A DNA stretch of 64,000 bases. It comes from Varanus komodoensis. Its lineage: Eukaryota > Chordata > Lepidosauria > Squamata > Varanidae. Shown piece after piece: positions 33,802 through 45,700 of the stretch. A program made the translations under genes and the position numbers. The first letter of the stretch is position 1; each line of letters starts with the position of its first letter. The notes under the pieces were generated by a model that was not told the origin of the DNA, did not search any database, and saw only the letters and a list, made by a program, of their open reading frames with translations. The stretch is from positions 1,510,542 to 1,574,541 of the forward strand of contig NW_025335587.1 in assembly GCF_004798865.1 (NCBI RefSeq). The letters are read 5' to 3'.

Positions 33802-34022
33802 AGTTTTTATTATTACACTGCATTTATATCCCACTTTTCCTCTCTAGTGAGGAACACAAAGTGGCTTACAAAGCTGTTTTATCCTTACAACAACCCTGTG
33901 AGGTAGAGTAAGTGACTGGCCCTAAGTCACACCGTGAGCTTGATGGCCACGTGGGCACTAGAACCCAGATCACCCATGTCCATAGTCCAATACTTAACTA
34001 CCATGCCACACTTGCTCTCAAA
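33802..34022 (-). mobile_element. tRNA-derived SINE with L2-like tail
   Basis: On the minus strand: AAGTGTGGCATGGTAGTTAA (A-box region), TGATCTGGGTTCTAGTGCC (B-box region), GGCCATCAAGCTCACGGTGT, GGGCCAGTCACTTACTCTAC, CTCACAGGGTTGTTGTAAGG, TTGTAAGCCACTTTGTG and the terminus ATATAAATGCAGTGTAATAA. It is the best preserved of the four SINE copies here. Confidence 0.88.
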
Positions 34023-34135
34023 AGCTTTTATATCCCTGGAACAATATTGTTTTCCGATATAGAGCTGGAGGAGAAAAAGAGAAGAAGATGGAAGGGGAAG
34101 GGAAAAGGGACGGAAAGAAGGAAGTAGGGGGTGGG
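34023..34135. repeat. Purine-rich tract
   Basis: From about 34067 to 34135 the plus strand is almost entirely A and G (GGAGGAGAAAAAGAGAAGAA and similar). Low complexity, no gene. Confidence 0.75.
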
Positions 34136-37100
34136 GTTGAAAAGATGCTAGGCCTTTCTCTTTGAATCAAGCCCTTGATTTTGTCAAAGCTGCTTTTACG
34201 GCAGTTTAGCTATTCATCTTCTGTGTGTCAGTACATGTGAGACAGGGGGAGCTGGTGCAACTTTAAGTGTCCCTTCTAGGTCAACCAGGACAAAAATGCA
34301 GGATGCACACATGCACACACAGAGAGAATGATGGGAGGACAGGCCCCCTTGCCCACTTCTACAGACGAATACCAGAAATGACAATAGCCGAGGAAAGGAA
34401 GAAGACAGAAATATAATGGTGTCAGGGAAATGAGCCTCTTTGAAGAAGAAAGAGTAGGAGTTCTTTCCTTGTCAGAAAACACTCTTGTATGTTCACATGC
34501 TGCTCAAAGAAACCACTTTCTATGCAGTGGGACAGGTATTATGGTTTGGTAGCTCAGATTATTAAAAGCAGCCCCATAGAGAGAAGAGAGAAGATGGCTT
34601 ATGTACAGGTACTTTTGTGCCAGTCCATGATGTAATGACCATAGCCTTGCAGGCATTAATAAAATTAATCCCATCACACTGCTCAGAGAAAGAGTAAACA
34701 TGATTGTCTAGGAAACAGATGAATAGGCTGAGATTAATGCTCATATCTGGCCCCAGCCTCTGACATCTAACTTAAGCTCTCTAGGCAAAGTCCCCTGACC
34801 TCTATATCAAATAGGGGGGAAAAATTCAACACCACTTCAAGCCCATAAAATAGCATTGAGCTGTACACCACATGCCTACAGCACATTGCATGTTCCTTTA
34901 TTTAAAAAACACCTTCCAAGCATGGAAAAATATGACAGTGTTTCTCAAGCAGTTTGTTCTCTTGTTCTTACGCAATGGTGACTTGAAAAGCAACACCTAT
35001 TTTCTCTGTGGATCCAGGTTTTAATGTTGCCCTCCAAAATACCACTGATGTACCTTCCACATATTTTAAAGTAGAAAGCAGCAATTCATGCATGTGTGCA
35101 TCCTTCAAAACCAACCTCAGTATAGGTTCCCAGGCTAAGCATATGGAAATGATAAAAGTGTCTATTCCCTTTGGATATGGAAGGTCTGTGTGAGTGTGCG
35201 CTTATGCACACATGGTGTGTTGATCAATAGTGAATTCTTGTGTTGTGTTAGCTTCTCAAAAATAACTGATTATTTCCATTACAGGAAGTACACGAGTAAT
35301 GATTGATAGTCAACATTCGGTATAAAGGACAATATATAGAGAGGAAATTGACATTTCTTCGCATATACCCATAAACAGAATCTTGCAGTAAAAGGCATTT
35401 AGCAATCTTACTTTGCTTTCCATATAAAGCATACACACAAATACTTCCCTGGGGAAAAGCTGTTTTAAAACCCACACTTCCTTCCTTTGCTTTCAGTGAA
35501 AAGCACATCAATGCTGATCAGTCTATCAATGAACACTATTCTTAAAGGATAACCAACAGCTTAAAAAAAGGTTTAGCACAAATTCTGTCCAGAAGAAAAC
35601 TTTGAAGGAGAGACAGCATTTCCTCAGATTCATTTTTGAGCAACAATTTCATAAGTGAAAAAAAATCAGTGTTATCATCAAGCATAATGCTGATTACCCC
35701 AAATAATCCTCTGATGTTCCTTTTCCTATTTCAGCTGATTAAACCCATCAGTGTTCAGAAAGAAATCCCTCTCCAGAAGGAAAAGGGCTAGCAGAGTTTG
35801 CTTCTCTGCCCCCACCTCCTCTAACCTTAAGGCAGCCATTTACTCTCCAGTAAATTGCTTCCATTAAAGAAACAAACATTTAAACATTTGAAGGAATTAG
35901 TCTGCCACTGCCAACTTAAACAGTGCGTTCTCCGAGTGGTTATATACATGACACATGATTAAGCTTTTTGATGCCTAAATGCAGAAGTATTTCGGATTAA
36001 CAGGAAAAGTTGTAGTCTTGGGGATTTCATTTCCTGCCCAGTTTACAGATGTAGTAAACAGAACCACAGAGGGGATTTTAGGCCAGAAGACCATGCTAGG
36101 GGTTGAAGTAAAGACCGAGAGCAGCAGCAAAGTCATATTAGCTACAGTATGTGAGGTGAGCTTTACAGGTTGCGAGTGTCTATCTTCAAAAGACATGCTG
36201 CCAGACAAGATAACTTTAAAAGGCAAAACTGCTGGGCTCTTTTCCTTTCTTTCTGCATTTCTCTTTTCTTTTGGCAGCAATGTGATGTGTGTGAGAAGGA
36301 AAAGAGAGCTTGATGTTGAATTGCAAATCTTTTCCTTCCTTATCAAGAAATAGCAGCTGGGCCTATCCCTTCAATAGTTCCCTTTTTAATTGAAAGATCA
36401 AAAATGCTTTAATGCCACTTGCACAAATCACAACATAAAAAAGCCCAACCAGAGAGTGTACATATGCCTGCAATCTGATAGATCTAGGAAAGAAACTAGT
36501 TGAATGTTACAGAGATATGGGAACCAGCTTGGATAACTATATGCTGTGCCCAGAAATGAAATACAAAGTAAGTTTGGCTAATGTTTTTCCCCACAGTACC
36601 ATATATGCATTTTTCATTCAAACGAAATAGTGAATCAGATGACAGCTTTGGGAAAAACTAGTACTGTTTGCCCAGAATGTATTTACTTATTTAAAGAGGA
36701 CACTATTTTATATTACGACTTTATCTTCTGGCTATTCCTTCAAAAAGAGATGCCAACATTTCCTAGAAAAATACTACAGGGGAGATGAGGCTGCTTGCCT
36801 GCTGGGAAACAGAAACACACACGCCCCCAGGGGAGGGTGGATGCGAGTCTGCTTAGTGAGACCCTGAAGCCGCTTCTAAGACATATGTGGTTCAATTTCT
36901 GAGAGACGCAACATAGCAAAACAAAAAAGAATACTTGCAATAGATACTGTTGATACATTGTGCGATGTTCTGACCAGGCAGTTTTGCAGTTTTCTCCAAG
37001 GCACATTCAAATGAACCCACAAGCATTAACTGTCTCTGTACATTTTCGGTTGTAATTATGAACCTTCCTTGTATTTGCATAGAAGTGGCTAAACATTTCA

Positions 37101-38639
37101 AGGGGATTTTAAAAGCTGTAGCTGTTCTAAAAGCTGAACTATGGGCAGAGGAGCCCACATCCAATTAGTTTTTAATGGGACTTAAGAGCTATTTTATTAC
37201 ATAATGTAGAAATGTTGCAGTTCTTATGAATAACCTTCCTAACAAATGTACAGTGAGTATTGCTGTCTTTGTAAGAATTCCCAGAAGATAGTCTGTTGCT
37301 GCAAAAACAAACCAAGAGAGAGAGCTTGTGTATCTTCAAAGACTAACATGCTTAATACAGAAATGTTTGTTACTTAAACCTGCTAACCAAAGATACCGGC
37401 TGTGGTACACTTGGCTGACCAAAAGGCAGGGACCCATTATTAAATGAAAGAGAAGAGCCATGAAGTCTCCAAAACTTCCAGAAGTCTTGGAAATGTTTAG
37501 AAATGGGGAGTCAACAGCCTTTTATCTGCTATATCATAGGTGCTTTTATTTTGCCACTAAAGATCAGAAAAGTTGTTGGATTACTCAATGTCAATGTCAA
37601 ACCTTTCAGTTCCACCTTTTGGAACTAGCTCATCATTTCTGTAGCTTATCTACCAAAAGCTTTTGTTGCATTTCAGCCCTAACCACCTCTGTCCAGAAAC
37701 CTTCTGACTTTCCATTGCCATAATCTGCTTCTGAAATATCCTTATGCCAGCTTTCCCTCCCCTTCCAGAATTGGTATCAATTCCCTGTTCTTTTGCTGAA
37801 AGGTTTCCACAGCTTTTCTAACCCTAGCTGTCTGCTTTCATTTTTCAATGATCTGATTTTTGCAGTATAAACAAGGCATTGGCACTGTTGATCAGCTACG
37901 CTCATCTATGTGCAATGAGCCACGTTGTTGAACCCAGCCTACTTTCTACAGGGAGGCTTATTTTTCTTGTGCAAGGCACCCTGAAAACCCATGGCTTAGC
38001 GGTGTTAATACCCACGGTGGGACGTGGTGTCATCTGAACCCAATAATTTTAATGTAGTTTGAGGAAATGGCTAGCAAGTTGTCAGAATAGGGCAGCAATC
38101 TTCTCCCCACCCCTGTTCCTCATGATCACACTCATATCCCTGCCACTCTTTCCATCCCTTCCCAGATGACAGCTACATTTATATTTTTGTAGTTTTCCAT
38201 TCATTGTTACTGCTTTGCCATAACATTTGTGCTATGTTTAGCAATCCCACTTACTGCTTCTCAACCCATATCCAGAAGTGGCAGCTCAGCAACGGCAAGA
38301 AGCAACAAGCAGGGAATGAGGGGGGAGAAGGCATTTTGCCCGCAGACATTCTTACTTTAGGAGTTGGGGTGCTTACTTAAGAGTAATGAGTGAAAAGGAA
38401 ACCACTTGCCTAATATAGGGATGCTTCTGCCCATATTAAAATTCTGAAAAGCTGCTGTACTCATAAGGGCTTATAAAGCTAATTCCAGTTGGCAAGTTGC
38501 TACACAGGTGGGGAGGCACAGCTACAGCAAGACCACTGAGGCAGGATCAAGCCCATGAAAGTTCTGCTGCCAAGGCACTCAATTCCCACTATGGCACTAG
38601 GAAGGCTAATCGTGTGAACACCTGCAGAGGGCATGGGGT
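34136..38639. other. Long unassigned stretch
   Basis: About 4.5 kb with no recognised gene, RNA or repeat. Overlapping frames of 123-124 codons on opposite strands at 35975-36353 lack any domain. The low repeat density makes 34.8-37.5 kb a reasonable place to look for conserved non-coding DNA. Confidence 0.5.
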
Positions 38640-39095
38640 GTCAGCATCCAGGGCATGGGTGACTGACTAGCGGACAGGAGCAGTGGAACCCAGACAACCA
38701 GGGTGCAGCACAAGGTTCAGTCCGAAGGCACAGTTGAACAGGAGTTCAGAACCAGGAGTTGAAGCACAAGGCAGAGTCCATTCAAGAAGCAAGCATGGTC
38801 AGTCAAGCCAGGAGTCAGGGAACTGAGAAGACACGCTGAAGGAAGCAGGTACCTTGAGGGCTGAAGCAGGGCCCAAGGGTCCATGAACAAGGAACACTCT
38901 AGCAACTCAGCACATCTTTGTTGCCAAGGCAGCTTCTGGGGGGAAGAGCCAGTTGTTATGTAGCTCTTCCCCCAGGGCTCCCAGGTGGAGCTCATGAGAG
39001 CCCTGGCAGCTGCAGTAGATTGGAGTACTAATCCTGCAACTACCAGGGCTGCTGAGCTGGTCCTTGACCAGTGGAGGGAGCCCTGAAGCTGCCTC
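38640..39095. repeat. Unclassified GTCAG/CAGGA-rich interspersed repeat
   Basis: Slipped motifs such as AACCAGGAGTTGAAGCACAA, GGTCAGTCAAGCCAGGAGTC and GGAACCCAGACAACCAGGG resemble the block at 24786-25345 and, more loosely, 62745-63060. The distal part (38920-39080) is GC-rich with TTGCCAAGGCAGCTTC. Frames of 126 and 73 codons on the minus strand are side effects of this composition. It may belong to an LTR-type family, but no termini are visible. Confidence 0.4.
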
Positions 39096-39412
39096 ATGTC
39101 TTGACTGGGGGTGGGGGGCAGATGGCACCTGAAGAACAGAAAAAATGGAAACTTTTAGGGAAATTTTTGCTCAAATTTTCCTGGGGGGAAAAACCCAGAA
39201 GAATGTTATGTCCCCCTATTCCCCCCCCCCCCACACCAAGGTTTTCACCTCTCTAGGGATTGCAGGAGGATAAGAAGGAAAACAAGCCAGGACAAGACCA
39301 GACATCTGTTAGAGACTAACCCGTCCATGGTATTCTATTGGCAGAATGGCTTAGTATGGCATGTGAATCCACCAAATATCTACCTGGCATAATATTTTAA
39401 CTTTCTAATTTA
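39096..39412. other. Unassigned DNA with homopolymers
   Basis: A G-rich run near 39108-39118 and a 12-base C run at 39221-39232. No gene. Confidence 0.45.
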
Positions 39413-39515
39413 AGCTTCTGGACTCTGTTGCCTACAACTCCCATCATTCCCAGTTTGAGCAGACAGTGATTGAAGAGTGTGGGAATTGTAAACCAAAATA
39501 TCTATCCATCCTTGA
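39413..39515. mobile_element. Short hAT-type MITE, decayed
   Basis: The two halves are inverted relatives: TTGCCTACAACTCCCATCAT then TCCCAG on the left, and GTGGGAATTGTAAACCAAAA then TATCTAT on the right. The family reads GGACTACAACTCCCATCATC .. GGGAGTTGTAGTCCAAAACA. Terminal bases are lost. Confidence 0.7.
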
Positions 39516-40003
39516 TCTAAGTGGATCTTGTTGTGGTAAGCAGCTCTGACCATAATCCCTTGCTGCCAATTATACCTGCAACACTCCCTTAAAACTCTGA
39601 TAGGTACCAGCTTCCTCCCTCACCCTTCCAAGTTTCCCATTAAACTTTTGGCCTAACCTCTTGACTTTCATCTTCAAAAGAAATAAAGTACGTACATATA
39701 TAAAGATGTATGAAAAATTTGTTTCTATCAGTTAATCATCAGAGCTTATATGAGGTAGAGATCCTATTTGCATGATGCAGTCATTAGATAAGAGATTTTT
39801 TTGAAAAAAATGCATTTTTATACATCAATGGGGTAAATACACTTTTTTAATATACCACAGCCAAACATGCACTTTTCCTATTTCAACCCAAAAACAGCAA
39901 CAGAAACAACAACAACAAACTACCACCACTCTAATTCAGGAATAGGAATGATGCAACCAAATAAATCCAGATGAGTTCAGGCTTCGCTGATTCTCCCTGT
40001 ATG
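39516..40003. other. Unassigned DNA
   Basis: A short (CAA)n patch lies near 39898-39920. No gene. Confidence 0.45.
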
Positions 40004-40146
40004 TGAAACATAGAAACAGAGCGAGTCAGAAGGGGCCTCCGGGCCATCTAGTCTGACCCCCTGGCTCTGCTCCTGACATACCCACTATGTGCATGTCCAG
40101 CCTATCTTTGAACACCCTCACTGATGGGGGCCTCAATAACCTCTGT
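40004..40146 (-). mobile_element. CR1 LINE 3' fragment
   Basis: On the minus strand: AGGTTATTGAGGCCCCCATC, AGTGAGGGTGTTCAAAGATA, GGCTGGACATGCACATAGTG, then GGTCAGACTAGATGGCCCGG and CTGACTCGCTCTGTTTCTA. This is the same subfamily 3' end as the copy at 10738-12316 (EVVEAPSVRVFKDRLDVH region), but only the last 140 bases are present. Confidence 0.85.
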
Positions 40147-40373
40147 GTAACTGCATTAAGCCAATAATCATCTTTGGGAACCTCTTATCTCTATTGTTTT
40201 ATCCCTCATTTCATTGTAGTGTTTTCTTGCCCTTCCCTCCATCTCTTCCCTTTATTATTACACTTACCATTGAAATTTTAATTGTAAGCTCCTTGAAGCA
40301 GAGGCCCATGTTTACTGTTGAGCATTATGTGCCCTTGTAAAGCTACAACCTTAAGCTCTATTTCCATCATTAT
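40147..40373. other. Possible LINE or SINE tail
   Basis: TTGTAAGCTCCTTGAAGCAG then AGGCCCATGTTTACTGTTG (about 40284-40322) resembles a LINE-type 3' end reading TGTAAGCTCCTTGAGGGCAG. Too short to classify, so below the level of a firm call. Confidence 0.35.
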
Positions 40374-41000
40374 CATCAATTTATTTCATTTCTGTGCTTG
40401 CCCTGCAGATAAAGTTCTCAGGATGGTTTCCAATAGTATATTAAAGCAATGCAATAAAATACAGTAAAAGTACCATAAAACCTTATCAAAATCAAACAGC
40501 TAAAAACATACAGTAAAAACATCTCTGTGAGGGAGAGATGTCTGGGATGTGATGTGATACATCTTTATCTTTATACCAAGCATATCATTAAAAGTTTTAT
40601 CATAAAGGGCCACCTTAACTTGGCGCCAAAAACATAACAAGGTTGGTTCGAGGCAGGAGAGGTAATTCTATGGGAGGCCACCACAAAGAAAGCCCTCCCA
40701 CTTGACACTGCCTCTGTGCCTCCTTCAGAGTTGAAACTCAAAGGCCCCAGATGTTGAGTGTAGTATCCAGAGAGATGTGGAGGGATACCCCAACATGCAT
40801 TGCGGTCCTAAGCCATGGAAGGCTTTATAGTTAGAACCAGTAATCAGAACTGGACCTGGAGGCATACTGGCTGCCAATGCAAGCAGGCCAGGGGTGGTCT
40901 TATATGTTGAGACCTACAGGTCCCATTTATTCATCTGGATGCCACATTTTGTACATGCTCTAGCTCACCAGTTGTATTCAAAGCGAGCTCAGTAAAGTAT
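40374..41000 (-). mobile_element. L2 LINE 3' part
   Basis: Read on the minus strand: GCAAGCACAGAAATGAAATA tail last, and in the body phrases that translate in broken frames to HVQNVASR, CLHWQPVCLQVQF, LLVLTIKP, YYTQHLGPLSFNSEGGTEAV and SSGRAFFVVASHRITSP. These correspond to the L2 blocks LQLVQNAAARLL, LHWLPV, KVLVLTYKALNG and GRAFSVVAPRLWNSLP. The copy is 5'-truncated, with stops and frame changes. Confidence 0.8.
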
Positions 41001-41070
41001 AATTGATCATTCATTATCTGAGTTGCACAGAAACCTTTTTATCATCAAAATAAGCACCTGGCTGAATTTT

Positions 41071-41090
41071 ACACACACACACACACACAA
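41071..41090. repeat. (CA)n microsatellite
   Basis: About nine and a half uninterrupted AC units. Confidence 0.95.
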
Positions 41091-42039
41091 TCTCAGAATA
41101 GTTTACCTGTGCAAACCTAATTTTTTTTCTACATACTCCAAATACTTAAACACATTACTATCCAGAATACACCCAAGGATTTAAATTTTGCACCATCCGG
41201 TGAATTCACAGATAAAACATAAGAGAAACACAATAATACATTTATCTGAGAGTAACAGGATTTTCAGAAATAAATTTCACAAAGAAGCTGAACATCACAG
41301 TGTGTTTGTCTTTTTTAAAAAAAAAAAACAGGGAGATATGCACCAGTCCACGTTAAAACATAAACCTTTTCTTTAAAGCCATATTTGAAAATGTACAGCC
41401 TTGCCCTAGATATAATGTGAATTTGTAGTAAAGAAGGAAATGACTAAAGTGCTGCATTTCTCTTGCTGATAACACTTCCTATTATTGCATCTTTCACTGA
41501 AAAAAAATCATGCTTTATGTATTTGCAGTAAGAATATTTATCAGGGGAAAACATAAAGTAGAAAGGTACTACCAAGTTTCGTATCTAACTTTGTTATAAT
41601 TTACTGATATACGTTTAATGATGTTATGCAGAAATACAATTTTGTTGAAGTGAGCAGTGCACCATAAAGGAATGCAAAAGACATTTGCTGAACTGTATCC
41701 CAAACTCTTTCCTCCCTCTGGTCCATAAGCCGTATTCAGTCATTTTGTGCATAACTGAATGTATGAAATAATTGCAGTAAAGCCCTGTCCAACTTAACTG
41801 GAAAATAAGTTATTTTCCTTACATCAGGGCGGTAATGCATGCAGCCCTGGATCAGGGAAATGAAGAGGGAGGGGAGGAAAAATGAATGGAGGGAAGGAAG
41901 GGGGGAAGACTTGTGCAAGCCCCCTGTTCAGATATCGGGTGGCAGGGGCAAAGGTAAACAGAGACAGCTTGTGATTTGGAAGTACATAACTGATCTAGAT
42001 CAGCTCTGTCTGAATAGTCTGAAAAGGTAGCCCCTCACT
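41091..42039. other. Unassigned AT-rich DNA
   Basis: No gene. A short poly-A run near 41317-41328 and a purine-rich patch at 41855-41908 are present. Confidence 0.45.
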
Positions 42040-42720
42040 GAGCTCATTGCTATAAACTAATGCAGAGGCTTTAAAGTTATCAATGACAGAAACCAAGTCT
42101 TTATCTCGCAGGAGAAGATACAGCTCAAAAGGCTCTCTCGGGCTTTAAATGAGCTCCTTTTAGGGGGAGCACAATCCATATAGCCTTGCTAGTCTGATTT
42201 AAAATCATATACTAAGTGACACATCCACATGCAAATCAGGCTAAATGTTTAAGCTCACCCCAAGACCTCTTTCTGTGTTAAACTTAACCTATTTCCTCTA
42301 TAAGCGTTTATGCCTAACTTCTAAAATCCAGGCTTGGTATTTTGCTGTGTTCAAATGCCTTTGTCTCTGCTGACTCTAATTGGACTGAACCTGGTGTACA
42401 GGGACCCATCAGAAAGGTTTACTCAGCCGAGCTGTGATACTGACAAAAACAAAATACAGAAGATTAAACGATCAGTGATTGTATCCATGATAATCACAGG
42501 TCAGCAATTATATTGTAAGGAACCCAGTCCTTCAGGGCCGAGGGTTATATATTTCCAATGGGAACCCAGTTAGAATGGTATCTCTAATTGGAGTTCCTGA
42601 GATGAGTTGTTTGAATATCAACTCTAACTGCTATTACCAAGGAACCAAGAGAATTTTGTTTCTGTTCACAACTGATGCAAATATGATCCATTTACAGCCT
42701 TGCATATGAAGGTAAAGATA
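42040..42720. promoter_or_regulatory. Candidate conserved non-coding block (speculative)
   Basis: This block lacks any recognisable repeat. It contains two exact POU octamers (ATGCAAAT at 42229-42236 and 42675-42682) and homeodomain-type cores such as TCTAATTGGA near 42576-42591 and TCTAATTGGACTG near 42376-42386. Repeat-free, motif-dense DNA in a gene-poor region is the usual setting of distal enhancers. Such motifs also occur by chance in AT-rich DNA, so only comparison with other species could establish it. Confidence 0.2.
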
Positions 42721-45700
42721 AGCACAGAGATGTGCTTTCCTTGCTCGAAATGTGCACTCCAACCATTGAAGCAAGCTGAAAAACTAGTCACAGATAAAAA
42801 TGGGAGTGTGCCAAAACAAACTTCCAAGTGATTTCTGGAGAACTTTTTTTTAATTGCTTGTTCTTCCATCCCTACTTTTTCACTATTGCTTGCCAGAGAA
42901 ACATTACATTAATAAAGAATGTGGCATCCTCTTCACTACAGTGTGAAGCAATTAACACTATAAAAGGCAGGGAGAGTGCTTTCTGGTGGCCACACCCTGT
43001 GAATGACAGAGTTAAAACATCCAGGACAGTGATATAGTTGTGTCAGCTACCAAACCACTGCAGTGAAAGCTTTTAAAATATTGTACAGACAGACAGCATG
43101 TAAATTTAAAACCACAAACCTAAATATTAGCTCTGAGTGAAGAACAGATTTTTTCCAGGCATTTTCTCTCTTAAAAGTATTATTCCAGATGCCAGGCAGT
43201 TATTTCCTAAGGGCAAATTATTCAAAATTGTCAGTTCTCTCTCCTTTCCTGTGAATTTACTTTCATTCTTAGCTGCTTATTCATTTGCACTTTGTCTGAT
43301 CATGTAAACAGGTTTGAAACTAGTACAAGGAAAAAAATAAAAGCAAAGTGGCTTCTCTCAAGTAGAGTGCATAATTCTGTATTTTAATGAGTAATTTTCT
43401 TTTAGTAGTTAGCCTATTCCTTTTACATGAATTGCATTTCAAACTGAGATTTAAAACAAGAAAATAATTATGTGGCACAGTGATTTTTGGTCTAATATGC
43501 AATGGGAAGAAGGAAAGATTTAGGCCTTCAGGAACTTTCAAGAGTACAAGAGGTCTTGCACAAGTTGACCAGGCCCACCCTTAATGGTGGTGATTCTTAG
43601 GTTAAACCACCCAGGAGTTGCCATTCTGATGCGTGAACCAGCTCAGGACAACACGGACACTTTGCATTCTGAGTTGCACACAGATAATTTTCAGTCTCCA
43701 TCATCTAGAGACAGAAATGTTACTTGGCTTTACAAGTCCAAGCAAACTACAGGAAGAGAGAGTTGGAGAGGGCTTCTTGATTGGCTCATGAGGAATAAAG
43801 TTGCTAAAATATGCAGAAGGATACAGATTTGGGATGTGCCTCATTCGTGACAGTTTAATGGATTCTTGAAAGGAGCATTACCAAAAGTTATTCAAATGTG
43901 GCTTCTCACACTCCATACAAGTGTTTCCAAAGTGGAATTAATGCATAGGAATTTCTCCATTATTCTGGCTCCCCCCCCCACCCCAATTTGTACATGGCAT
44001 TTTTCCATGGTTGCTTTGCTTTAGATTTCCACTTCCTTGTTTCATACTCCCCACCCAGAGTCTTTAGGCTGGTATTGAAATGTTCCGCATCAATACCCAG
44101 AGGCACTCTGTGGCCTAAGGGTGGAGGTTGCCACTGTCTAGAGGAATTCCAGGAAGCAAAGGCTAGGCTATCCCTTGATTTCATGTCAGAGCTCAAATTG
44201 CAATTTAATCCAAGCATGCTGATTGAGATCTAGGGATAGATGAATCTTTAAGTCTGATACCTCCGGTATTTGAATTTTTCTCACCTGAATAAGAACTTTG
44301 CAAATTTTGGTGCATGTGTATAACAGAACTGCAGTGAAATCCTTATTTATTTGCAACTGCCAAATTAAAAAGGCACAGCTATCCCCAGCATGGAAAATCC
44401 ATGGTGGATCTACTTGCCAAGCAGCTGTTCAGATTAGGAGCCTGTCAGAAAAAGGTTGTAATCCTAACTAAACACTAACATGAGTACACAGGGATCCAAA
44501 TCAGACTTTTCAACACTCAGAAGCCATGGGCTAGGATTAGGGTTGGGAGGAACCCCAGCAGAATCCATCTCTCTAGCATCTGTGGACTTCATCTCATACT
44601 CTGCCCAGTCCTGCAAAGCAAGCCAAGCTGAGAGGAAGCCACAGACACCCCTGTTGCGCAGCCAGCAACCTTCCCCATAAGATAGAGTGACCCAACGGGC
44701 AGCTGCAGGATGCGGAAAAGTGGTTGTGTGGAGTGCCATTTCTGGCATCCCCTTCTTTCACATCCGGTGTGAAATAGCAGATATGCCATTAGACATCCAA
44801 TATGTGAGGGCGCATGTGCCATCTTGACCATTGAGAAAAGGTTTTCTAATAGATAGCATCTTGGAAAAGTATTCATTCCCGAACACACCACACTTCCAGA
44901 CCTGTATTTTTTAAAGACTATGCTCACACCTTCCAGTTTTGCTGTGTTTTTTTACTGGAAGGAGCTTAGATCCTATCAGATAGATAGTTCCTATCTTGTC
45001 ATTACATTTGAGTACCTATACTGTATGTGCTGTACAGATTCCTCTCTTTGTCTCTCAAGAAGATTTCAACACTAGGCGGTGCAGAATAGTACAGTTAGTA
45101 GAAGAAGACATTGACTCAAAAAGGCTAAATTACCTCCCAAAACCAAAGTCAAAAAGTTATAACCAAAAACAGTTTCCCAGTCTACATGGTTCTTCATTCA
45201 AAGCATTTCTTGTACTAATACAGAGATCAGAATGCCAAAAAACCTTCCAACTCCATAGGTCTTCGCAATTTTGCAAAACAGTTCTTGGCTCAAAAAGGGA
45301 TAGAGTTGGGAAGCTATGTACAAGAATGTGATTATTAGGGAAAGTTACATACAAAATCAACGAATGTTTGCTTTAACCAGTAGGCTGTTGCAAAAATTGA
45401 ATGGAACAGTCATGCGATTTAATAGCTGCAAAAATGACAGGATCATCCAGCTAACTAATTTAGCCATCCTTAGCACTTTAGCCCTTTGGATACAGGATGG
45501 CCCTTCTGAGCAGAGCAATCTTAATTGGGCTTTGAGAGAGATCTACGACCTCTCTCACAGCCCTGTCATCTCATGCCAGCCAAGGCAGAAAAGGAAACAT
45601 TTTCTGCCCTTTGAGGAATGAGTTTCTAAAAAGATGTATTTTTTGTTTTCAGATATAGGGGAACGTCAGTGGGGAAGCATCCAGGCTCTCAGCCTAAGGC

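Noticed and set aside
35975-36353. Overlapping frames of 123-124 codons on opposite strands
   Set aside because: No domain, no splice context, and equal openness on both strands point to chance.
44532-44549. Telomere-like GGATTAGGGTTGGG
   Set aside because: Only about two TTAGGG-like units, within the range of chance.
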